DNA of 64,000 nucleotides, from assembly GCF_015751905.1 (NCBI RefSeq), contig NZ_JADOUF010000001.1, forward strand, positions 5,890,001-5,954,000, written 5' to 3'. The stretch is from Longispora fulva. GTDB lineage: Bacteria > Actinomycetota > Actinomycetes > Mycobacteriales > Micromonosporaceae. The position numbers and the translations under genes were made by a program. Numbering within the stretch: position 1 is the stretch's first letter; the number at the start of each line of letters is the position of its first letter. The notes under the pieces are model-generated. The model searched no databases, was not told where the DNA came from, and saw only the letters and a list, made by a program, of their open reading frames with translations. This document shows, one piece after another, positions 51,201 through 58,368 of the stretch.

Positions 51201-52816
51201 TGGACCTGGTGGCGGCGGTGCTGTCGACCGCGGACGCCTCGCCCGACGCGCTGGCGATCGGGGAGATGACGTACGGCGAGCTGGCGCGGAGGGTGCGGTG
51301 CACCGCGGCCGGGTTGCTCGACGCCGGGCTGGAGCCCGGTGACCGGGTGCTGTTCTCCGTCCGGCCCGAGGCGGCCGGGGTGGTGCTCGCGTTAGGGATC
51401 GTCGCGGCCGGCGGGACCGTCGTGTTCGCCGATCCGGGGACCGGACCGGAGCTGTTCGCCGCCCGGCTGGCGCTCGCCGGGCCGACGTGGGCGGCGGCCG
51501 AGTCGCTGCTGTACGCCACCAGTCGGTACGGGCGGGGGCTGGCGCGGCGGCGGGGGCTGCTGTTGCCGTCGTACCGGGAGTTGCCGGTGCGTCACGTGTA
51601 CGCGGGGCGGTGGCTGCCGGGGGTGCCCGGTGGTGCGTTGTCGGCCCGGAGGCTGGCTTCCACGCCGTCGATCACGGCCGGAGGCGCGGCGCGCGGCGGG
51701 TCGGGGGTCGCGGGCCATGCCGGATCGGGCGTCGCGGGGCGCTCCGGGGTCGCGCACCTCGCCGATCAGGAAGCGCTCGTCGTGTTCACCTCCGGCAGCA
51801 CCGCCGCGCCCAAGGCCGTCGTGCACACCCGCGGCTCCCTGGGCGCAGGCCTCCAGCTCCTGGCCACCCGCTGCCGGATCGGCCCCGGCGACACCGTGCA
51901 CACCGACCAGCTCATGCTCGGCCTGCCGGCCCTCGTCGCCGGCGCGCACTGGACGATGCCGCCGTACGGGTTCGCCCCCGGGGCCGATCCGGCCCGGTAC
52001 GCCGCCGGACTCCGTGGCGCGACGCACGCGTTCTGTGTCCCGGCCGACCTCGCGGTCCTCCTCGACGCGGGGATCACCGCCCCCGGGCTCCGCCACCTGC
52101 TGGTCGGCGGGGCACCGGTCCTACCGCCCCTGCTCCGCCGGGCCCGGGCGGCGCTCGGCGGCACCGAGATCCTCGCCGTGTACGGCATGACCGAGATCCT
52201 GCCGATCGCCATCGCCACCGCTGAGGAGAAGCTGGCCCACACCGGGCCGGGCGACCTGATCGGCGAGCCCCTTCCCGGGGTACTGGTCACCATCGCGCCC
52301 GACGGCGAGCTGTCGGTGTCAGGGCCGAACCTGTGCCGGGGGTACCTCGGGGAGGCCCCGCTGGACAGCCACGCGACGGGTGACCTGGCGGCCATCGACG
52401 ACGGCCGGCTCGTGTTGCTCGGCCGCAAGAAGGACATGATCATCCGCCGGAAGACCAATGTGTACCCGGGCCTGTACGAGCCGGCGATCAGCACGCTGCC
52501 GGGGGTGCGCGAGGCCGCGCTGGTGGGGGTGCCCGACGAGATCGGCGACGAACGGATCGTCCTGGCGGTGGTGCCGGACCTTGTCCGGGAGCCGGGGCAC
52601 GACGGGCGTCCCGGAAGGACCGGCGGCCCGGGCGACGGGCACGAACTCGTGGCCGAACTGCGGGCGAGGCTGCCGCATGTCATCGACGCTTCCGCGCTGC
52701 CCGACGAGATCGTGCCGGTCGCGGCGATCCCGACGGTCGGCCGGACCCGCAAGCCCGACCGCGAGGCGTTGCGGCGACTGGTGACCGGGGACCGGGCCGA
52801 GGCGGGGAAGCCGTGA
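51200..52816 (+). CDS. OleC-like adenylate-forming enzyme (ANL superfamily)
   Basis: In this 538-aa protein AMP-binding motifs are VFTSGSTAAPKAVVHT (about 195-210), YGMTEILPIA (328-337), TGDLAAIDDGRLVLLGRKKDM (393-413) and the C-terminal catalytic Lys518 (GRTRKPDRE). YG-x-TE-x-LP recalls OleC, which uses ATP to close beta-hydroxy acids to beta-lactones. An acyl-CoA or acyl-AMP ligase is the alternative. A low-complexity Gly/Ala/Ser insert (about 150-188) and a second one near 465-480 are unusual. A TTA codon encodes Leu65 (51392-51394), suggesting bldA control. Confidence 0.82.
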   Translation: MDLVAAVLSTADASPDALAIGEMTYGELARRVRCTAAGLLDAGLEPGDRVLFSVRPEAAGVVLALGIVAAGGTVVFADPGTGPELFAARLALAGPTWAAAESLLYATSRYGRGLARRRGLLLPSYRELPVRHVYAGRWLPGVPGGALSARRLASTPSITAGGAARGGSGVAGHAGSGVAGRSGVAHLADQEALVVFTSGSTAAPKAVVHTRGSLGAGLQLLATRCRIGPGDTVHTDQLMLGLPALVAGAHWTMPPYGFAPGADPARYAAGLRGATHAFCVPADLAVLLDAGITAPGLRHLLVGGAPVLPPLLRRARAALGGTEILAVYGMTEILPIAIATAEEKLAHTGPGDLIGEPLPGVLVTIAPDGELSVSGPNLCRGYLGEAPLDSHATGDLAAIDDGRLVLLGRKKDMIIRRKTNVYPGLYEPAISTLPGVREAALVGVPDEIGDERIVLAVVPDLVREPGHDGRPGRTGGPGDGHELVAELRARLPHVIDASALPDEIVPVAAIPTVGRTRKPDREALRRLVTGDRAEAGKP

Positions 52817-52880
52817 CCGGGCCGGGCCGGGGTGTGCGTGTGCGGGGTGCCTGGGCAGGGACTATTTCGAGGGGTGTCTG

Positions 52881-53765
52881 GTGCGGATCGCGGTGACCGG
52901 GGCTGGCGGGTTCGTGGGCGGGGCCGTGTGTCGGGGGCTCGTCGCCGACGGGCACCGCGTCGTGCCCCTCACCCGGCGGGAGTGGGACATCACCACCGGC
53001 CCGATGACCGACCCGCCGGAGGTCGACGCGGTCGTGCACTGCGCCGCGGCCGTCACCGACTGGGGACCTCTCGAACCGGTCCGCCGGGCCAACGTCGACG
53101 GCACCCGGCACGTGCTGGCCACTTTCCGGACCGCCCGGTTCGTGCACGTCTCCACGGCCAGCGTCTACGACCCGTTCCGCCCCACGGTGCGCGCCGTCGA
53201 GGCGGAGGCGCCCGTGGGCCGCTACCTCACCGGGTACGCCGCGACCAAGGCCGCCGCCGAGCAGCTCGTCCTGCACCGCCCGGACGCCGTCGTCCTCCGC
53301 CCGCACGCCGTGTACGGCCCCGGCGACCCCACCCTGCTCCCCCGGGTACTCGGCGCGATCCGGGGCCGCACGCTGTGGATCGTCGGGGACGGCCGGGCGG
53401 CCCAGTCGCTCACGTCCGTGGCGAACCTGGTCCGGGCCGTCGGGTTGGCGTGCGCCGGGGGCCCCGGGGGCGCGTACAACATCGCGGACGCCGAGCCGGT
53501 CGAGGTCGGGGCGGCGTTGCGGGACCTGTTGGCGGCCCGGGGGCTGGCGGTCCGGGTCCGTGGGCTGCCGATCGGGGTGGCGTGGCCGGTCGCCGGGGCC
53601 CTGGAACGGGGGTTCCGACTGGCGGGTACGCGCCGCCCACCCCGCCTGACCAGGTACGCGATCAGCCACCTCGCGATGGAACGCACCCTGGACCTGACCA
53701 GGGCGACCACGCTGCTCGGTTACGCCCCGACCCCGACGTCCTTCGCCGGCGCGGCCGACTGGTGA
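52881..53765 (+). CDS. OleD-like NAD(P)-dependent reductase/epimerase (extended SDR)
   Basis: This 294-aa protein has the Rossmann motif TGAGGFVGGAV, HVSTASVYD, catalytic Tyr119/Lys123 (GYAATKAAAE), and LRPHAVYGPGDPTLLPRVL. The last segment and the C-terminal PRLTRYAISHLAMERTLD, followed by LLGYAPTP, are the hallmark of the 3-beta-HSD/OleD branch. OleD reduces the beta-keto acid from OleA to a beta-hydroxy acid, the OleC substrate. GTG start, 64 bp after the ligase gene; same strand and operon direction. Confidence 0.85.
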   Translation: MRIAVTGAGGFVGGAVCRGLVADGHRVVPLTRREWDITTGPMTDPPEVDAVVHCAAAVTDWGPLEPVRRANVDGTRHVLATFRTARFVHVSTASVYDPFRPTVRAVEAEAPVGRYLTGYAATKAAAEQLVLHRPDAVVLRPHAVYGPGDPTLLPRVLGAIRGRTLWIVGDGRAAQSLTSVANLVRAVGLACAGGPGGAYNIADAEPVEVGAALRDLLAARGLAVRVRGLPIGVAWPVAGALERGFRLAGTRRPPRLTRYAISHLAMERTLDLTRATTLLGYAPTPTSFAGAADW

Positions 53766-53788
53766 GCGAGCGTGGGTAGCATCGGTTC

Positions 53789-54454
53789 ATGATCACGAAC
53801 CCGGACGCGGTCACCGTCCTCTGCTACGGCGACTCCAACACGCAGGGCGAACGCCCCAGCGACTACGACCTGGGCCGCTGGCCCGCCGACGTGCGCTGGA
53901 CCGGCCAGCTGCAGGACCTCCTGGGCGACGGCTTCTCCGTCATCGAGGAGGGCCTGGGCGGCCGGACCACCGACGTGGACTACGCCGATCGGGTGGGGAA
54001 GAACGGCCGCACCTACCTGCGCCCGTGCCTGGACACGCACACGCCGCTCGACATCGTCGTGCTGATGCTCGGCACCAATGACCTGAAGATCGTGTTCGAC
54101 CGGTCGGCCGACCAGATCGCCGCCGCGGTGGGCGGGTTGTTGGACGACATCGAGACGTACGGGGTCGGCCGGGCCGGGCCGCCGAAGGTCATCCTGCTGT
54201 CCCCCGCCCCCGTGGACGACACGAAGCCGGGGTACTACGCCGACGAGATCCCGAGGTACGACACCGCCTCGGTGGCGAAGTCACGGGAACTGGCCGACCG
54301 GCTGCGGGCGCTCGCGGAGAAGCGGGGGCACCTGTTCGCCGACATCGGCATCGTGGCCGAGGTGGGCGACGACGGCGTGCACCTCACCCGGGACTCGCAC
54401 AGCGCCGTGGCCGCGCTGGTGGCGGCACGCATCTCCGACGCTCTGGCCCGCTGA
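53789..54454 (+). CDS. SGNH/GDSL hydrolase
   Basis: This 221-aa arylesterase-like hydrolase has block I CYGDSNTQGERP (Ser16), GLGGRTTD, GTNDLK and DGVHLTRDSH (catalytic Asp/His). No signal peptide, so it acts in the cytoplasm. It begins 23 bp after the oleD-like gene and may be the last gene of the biosynthetic operon, for example cleaving a thioester or lactone. It is not related to OleB, which is an alpha/beta-hydrolase. The substrate is unknown. Confidence 0.9.
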   Translation: MITNPDAVTVLCYGDSNTQGERPSDYDLGRWPADVRWTGQLQDLLGDGFSVIEEGLGGRTTDVDYADRVGKNGRTYLRPCLDTHTPLDIVVLMLGTNDLKIVFDRSADQIAAAVGGLLDDIETYGVGRAGPPKVILLSPAPVDDTKPGYYADEIPRYDTASVAKSRELADRLRALAEKRGHLFADIGIVAEVGDDGVHLTRDSHSAVAALVAARISDALAR

Positions 54455-54479
54455 CCTACCGTCGCACGCCGGGTCGGTG

Positions 54480-54541
54480 ACGCGGCGTAATCAGAGAATG
54501 GTTTTCAAGACCTTCAAACCCATTCATCGGTTACGCCGCGT
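54480..54541. repeat. Long inverted repeat made of two copies of the dispersed element
   Basis: Copy 2 (54516-54541, plus) and copy 3 (54480-54505, minus) of the 26-bp element face each other. Their outer GACGCGGCGTAA/TTACGCCGCGTC arms (54479-54490, 54531-54542) pair perfectly. An inner GAATGGTTT/AAACCCATTC pairing is nearly perfect. The structure could extrude as a cruciform or act as an RNA hairpin 185 bp upstream of the surface-protein gene. The rest of the 54455-54726 gap has no visible gene. Confidence 0.8.
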
Positions 54542-54726
54542 CTCTCCCCCTGCGCGCGGCGGCTCGACGACAGCGCGGTCGCGGCGCTGCGGGCGCGTCT
54601 CCTGACCACATAGCGGGATCAACCGCCGGTATCGGCAACGTTCACTGTCCACGCCTTGCGGGTCTCGATGTGGAGCTCTACGGTGGAGGCCCGATCCGCG
54701 CCTACATCTCACACGGGGGAGACTCG

Positions 54727-56847
54727 TTGCGCACCCTTCGCGGCGCCATGACCGCTGCCATCGCACTGGCGGCTTCTGCCGCAGTCCTTCCGGCTCCGGC
54801 CCTCGCCGGACCCGCCGCGCCCACCGCGCCGTACACGGCCATCACCCTCACCGGGCCGGCCTCCGGCAACCACATGTTCAACGGGAGCAAGGTCCTCGAC
54901 GCGACCACCGCGACCGTGACCGCCACCCCGTGGGGGGCCGAGGGCCTCGTCCTGGGAGCCACCCCGACCGCTGGTGACCCGGTCAGCGTCGAGATGGTCG
55001 CTCCGCCGTCGACGCCCTGGCAGACCGGTACGACGTACCAGGTCCAGCGGTCCGCCAACGGCGCCTACGCCGGCATGGATGTCAGCGTGAGCTCGCGCGG
55101 CTGCAACCAGACCTCGGGTTCCCTCACGGTCCTGCAGGTCACCCGCAACGCCGGCGCGCTCACCGCGTTCGCGGCCAGCTACTCCTACCAGTGCGACAAC
55201 GACCAGCCGGTCACCGGCCAGGTCCGGTGGAACTCGACGGTCGGGTACAACGCCGTCGCCCTCAACACCTCCGGAATCGACTTCGGCAGCCAGGAGGTCA
55301 ATGTCCCGGGCACCCCGCAGCAGGTGGTGCTGACGTCGCTGGGCTCCGAGGCGACCACGCTCGGCTCGGCCGGCATCGTGGGCCCGCACTCCTCGGCGTT
55401 CTCCGTCACGGCGGACACCTGCTCCGGCGCGACCCTCGCGTACGGTGCCACATGCGCCGTGACGATCAAGCCGCTGACCGCGCTGAAGGGCCAGCAGACG
55501 GCCCAGCTGTCGATCCCGAACTCCACCACGGGCGGCTCGCTGGTCGTCAGCCTCGCGCTGTACGGGACCGACGCGTGGGCGGGTAACAAGGGCACGTACA
55601 CGACCCTGAACCCGAACCGCATCCTCGACACCCGCAGCGGGCTCGGCGCGGCCGGCAAGGTCGGCCCGGGCGGCATCCTGCACCTGCAGGTCGGCGGCCG
55701 GGGCGGCGTCCCGGCGACCGGGGTCTCCGCCGTCACGCTGAACGTCACGGTCACCGAGCCGACCAGCTCGGGCTTCCTGACCCTGTTCCCGACGGGCGTG
55801 GCCCGTCCGACGGCGTCGTCGCTCAACTTCCTGCCGGGCTGGACCGGGGCGAACTCGGTCACGGTCAAGGTCAGCGCCGACGGCGGGGTGGACATCTACA
55901 ACCACGCCGGTCTGACGCACATCATCGCCGACGTCCAGGGCTACTACACCGACAGCGACCAGACGTACTCGATGGGCGGCTTCTTCCACCCGATCGCCCC
56001 GCGCCGGCTCATCGACACCCGCGAGGGCGCCGGGGGCAAGCTGCCGTCGAACTACTACCTGCGTACCGGCCTGAACTTCAACGCGGCCAACCCGCACATC
56101 CGCGCGTACGTCGTCAACGTCACCGCGACCCAGCCGGAAGGCCCGGGCTTCCTCACCGCGTGGAACGGTCACGAGTCGGACCTCCAGCCCACCTCGACCC
56201 TGAACTACCAGCGCGCGGAGACCGTGCCGAACCTGGCCGTCGTCCCCGTCGCGCCCTGCTGGGGCTGCGGCTCGGCCGAGAACTGGCCGGTGATCGGCGT
56301 GTACACGATGGCGACCACGCACGTGATCGTGGACATCGTCGGCTTCTTCGACGACGGCACCTACTCGGGCGACGGCCTGCGGTTCGACCCGGTCACCCCG
56401 ACCCGGATCGTCGACTCCCGCGAAGGCCAGGGCGTCCCCGGCGCGCTGAACGCCCAGACGACCACTAAGGTCACCGCCCCGGCCGGCGTCCTCGACACGA
56501 AGGGCGGCCAGACCTACAGCCTCGCCCTGAACGTCACTGCCGTCGACCCGACCGCCGACACCTTCCTCACCGTGTGGCCCAGCGAGATCCCCGGCCTGGA
56601 GAAGCCGTGGGTCAGCAACCTGAACCCGCACCCGGGCAAGGTCACCCCGAACGCCGTGGTCACCGGCATCGGCCCGTCGAACGGTTTCAACGTGTTCAAC
56701 CACGCCGGCCGGCTGCACCTGGTCGTCGACGTGGTCGGCCGCTACTACTTCCACGCCCCGAGCGGGAGCGCCCTGCGGTCGCCGGGGGCGTCCGTGCCGG
56801 CACCCGACGCCGGGCCGGTCGCGATCGGCTACAAGGCCGCCGCCTGA
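54727..56847 (+). CDS. Secreted cell-surface protein: ASH-like domain and three tandem beta repeats
   Basis: This 706-aa exported protein has a TTG start (LRTLRGAMTAAIALAAS) preceded by GGGGGAG. The signal peptide ends near PALAGP. A first beta domain (about 30-175) is followed by an ASH/HYDIN-like domain (about 180-290: SGIDFGSQEVNVPGTPQQVVLTSLG). Three repeats of ~130 residues follow, each opening (R)I/LxDTR/SR and closing with H-x-I/V-V/A-DV-x-G-Y/F: starts near 295, 420 and 560. Such repeats occur in actinomycete adhesin-like wall proteins. No anchor motif is seen. Confidence 0.8.
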   Translation: MRTLRGAMTAAIALAASAAVLPAPALAGPAAPTAPYTAITLTGPASGNHMFNGSKVLDATTATVTATPWGAEGLVLGATPTAGDPVSVEMVAPPSTPWQTGTTYQVQRSANGAYAGMDVSVSSRGCNQTSGSLTVLQVTRNAGALTAFAASYSYQCDNDQPVTGQVRWNSTVGYNAVALNTSGIDFGSQEVNVPGTPQQVVLTSLGSEATTLGSAGIVGPHSSAFSVTADTCSGATLAYGATCAVTIKPLTALKGQQTAQLSIPNSTTGGSLVVSLALYGTDAWAGNKGTYTTLNPNRILDTRSGLGAAGKVGPGGILHLQVGGRGGVPATGVSAVTLNVTVTEPTSSGFLTLFPTGVARPTASSLNFLPGWTGANSVTVKVSADGGVDIYNHAGLTHIIADVQGYYTDSDQTYSMGGFFHPIAPRRLIDTREGAGGKLPSNYYLRTGLNFNAANPHIRAYVVNVTATQPEGPGFLTAWNGHESDLQPTSTLNYQRAETVPNLAVVPVAPCWGCGSAENWPVIGVYTMATTHVIVDIVGFFDDGTYSGDGLRFDPVTPTRIVDSREGQGVPGALNAQTTTKVTAPAGVLDTKGGQTYSLALNVTAVDPTADTFLTVWPSEIPGLEKPWVSNLNPHPGKVTPNAVVTGIGPSNGFNVFNHAGRLHLVVDVVGRYYFHAPSGSALRSPGASVPAPDAGPVAIGYKAAA

Positions 56848-56862
56848 CAGCTGACGTCTGAT

Positions 56863-56895
56863 GGCGCCCCGGGGGGGGACTCCCCCCGGGGCGCC
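56863..56895 (+). terminator. Strong terminator after the surface protein
   Basis: A 14-bp perfect GC stem (56863-56876 with 56882-56895) and 5-nt loop, 15 bp after the stop codon. Confidence 0.85.
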
Positions 56896-56981
56896 GTTCG
56901 CGTTCCGGGCTTCTCCGGGCCCGTCCGTGTTCCGGTCCCGGGGATGCCGTCCGCGTCACGGGCTCCTGGTGGAGCCACGCG

Positions 56982-57010
56982 AAAGGCCCCGATCGATGAT
57001 CGGGGCCTTT
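56982..57010 (-). terminator. Terminator of the tRNA-Thr gene
   Basis: AAAGGCCCCGATC-gat-GATCGGGGCCTTT is a perfect 13-bp stem ending in TTT on both strands, just downstream of the tRNA 3' end on the minus strand. Confidence 0.88.
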
Positions 57011-57014
57011 GAGC

Positions 57015-57059
57015 TGGAGCCGCCTTCGGGATTCGAACCCGAGACCTACGCATTACGAG
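57015..57059 (-). pseudogene. 3' fragment of tRNA-Thr(CGT): attachment site of an integrative element
   Basis: On the minus strand the fragment runs from the anticodon loop (CTCGTAA, anticodon CGT) through variable loop, T-arm (TCGGG-TTCGAAT-CCCGA), 3' acceptor strand (AGGCGGC), discriminator and CCA. The 5' half is missing: upstream of the anticodon loop the expected ACGCA stem is replaced by unrelated DNA. This is the classic product of site-specific integration into a tRNA 3' end. The intact tRNA copy should be at the other end of the element, beyond 64000, on the minus strand. Confidence 0.85.
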
Positions 57060-57263
57060 GGGGTATTTTCCTTTGATCACAGGCATCTAGCTGGGCTTTT
57101 GTCTTCAGTCGGCATAGCTCCACGGTCCCTGGTTTCATCATGGGCTCACAGTTCGCTCCACGTGTGGCTCCACGTCCCAGCGCACTGCGATCCTGACCCC
57201 GGAGATCGGCACGGCCTTTCCGTGGTGACACAGGGTGCCGACCTCCGAGCCTTGGAGCGGTTG
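57060..57263. other. Element terminus without visible gene
   Basis: No coding frame with convincing codon use or start. It probably contains integrase arm sites, but I cannot identify repeats that prove it. Confidence 0.5.
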
Positions 57264-57950
57264 CTACTCCTCGGCCGCCGCTGCCGCGACGAGCTGCCCG
57301 ATCGCCTTCTTGGTCAACTTCGCTCCCTGCCCGCGGGGGCACAGGTAGGCCTGCGGCTCCAGGATGTCATTCAACGCCCGAACAAGCCCGGACACGGTCT
57401 GGTCGTCGCCCCAGGTCTTGCCCGCGATCTGAATGATCCAGTCGAGGGTTTCGGCACTGGTGTTGCACTGGTCAAGGTCGACCTCGTAGTCGTACGCGTC
57501 TTTCGAAGAGTTGCGCAGGACACGCGTGCTTGCGTCGAGGTGCCACGGGCCCCACCCCTGCTTGGTAAGACGCGCGGGGTCCTTTGCCGTCACTGCCCGG
57601 AGACCGCGGTTCAGCAGGACGAGCTGGGTGAAGTCGGAGTCCTGCTCCGCAGCGGCGAGCGCTTGTACCGCCTGGTCGGTGTAGCTCGCAGGAACCATGA
57701 GCCGGTACCACCGTGAGTCCGAACTCATGTGTAGGTCATCTCCGAGCCCCTCAGCCCGGAGCACTTCGATTCCAGCCTCGCAACAGCTCCGCACGCAGGC
57801 GAGGATGTGGAACGGCACCTCTGGGTCCTGGCCAGAGATACGAAGCTGATCGAAGATGCGGTCGCGGTCGATTTCAACCTTTGACCAGGTCGGATGGGGT
57901 TCGACAACGAGGAAGCTGCCGTTGGCAAGTTCAACGCGTTGCTGCTCCAT
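57264..57950 (-). CDS. Protein of unknown function in the integrative element
   Basis: I do not recognise this 228-aa protein. Start MEQQRVELANGSFLVV with GGAG upstream. The N-terminal part is beta-like and includes HPTWSKVEIDRDRIFDQLR. A Cys-rich helix (HILACVRSCCEAGIEVL) and WGPWHLDASTRVL follow. The C-terminal 90 residues are helical (AETLDWIIQIAGKTWGDDQTVSGLVRALNDIL). No membrane segment. Lower GC than the chromosome. Located next to the attachment site, where cargo or defence genes often lie; no function is claimed. Confidence 0.7.
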   Translation of the reverse strand: MEQQRVELANGSFLVVEPHPTWSKVEIDRDRIFDQLRISGQDPEVPFHILACVRSCCEAGIEVLRAEGLGDDLHMSSDSRWYRLMVPASYTDQAVQALAAAEQDSDFTQLVLLNRGLRAVTAKDPARLTKQGWGPWHLDASTRVLRNSSKDAYDYEVDLDQCNTSAETLDWIIQIAGKTWGDDQTVSGLVRALNDILEPQAYLCPRGQGAKLTKKAIGQLVAAAAAEE

Positions 57951-58368
57951 GGAACTCCGTTCGCAGGGTGAGGATGACGACACCAGGGTCCAGCGTCAGG
58001 ACATCGCCAGATGTTCCACAGAATCAGCAAAATTCTGATGTGCCGGCGAACGGCTCGACAAGATGGCAGCCGTCCCGTAGTCCGTCCTGCAAGGCGCTGG
58101 CGGTCGGCGATGCAACTGAGCTGACAGACTTGGCTCAACCCCTAGGCTGGGGTTGGCATGTCGGCTGTCAGCATCACTGCGCTAGGGCATCGTCCGGTCG
58201 ATGGGGTGATAGGCCACCTTGGCACGTCGAACAATTCTGTGCCCATGGAGCTCGCTGAGTCGGCTTTGTGCTTGCCCATCAACGCTACGTGCCGTAGCAC
58301 ACAACACCATGACTTCATCACGGGCGTCCGAACCAGGACCAGGGAGCCTTGATCAGCCGGTGCGGTTG
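57951..58368. other. Gap of about 420 bp without a supported gene
   Basis: Short frames exist on both strands (for example 58158-58352 plus) but have no ribosome-binding site or coherent protein pattern. Divergent promoters for the flanking genes must lie here. Confidence 0.5.

Noticed and set aside
57015-57090. A complete tRNA gene
   Set aside because: The D-arm, 5' acceptor strand and 5' anticodon stem are missing; only the 3' half matches.
58158-58352. 64-aa plus-strand frame in the gap of the element
   Set aside because: No ribosome-binding site, no hydrophobic or domain pattern and overlapping frames of equal length on both strands.
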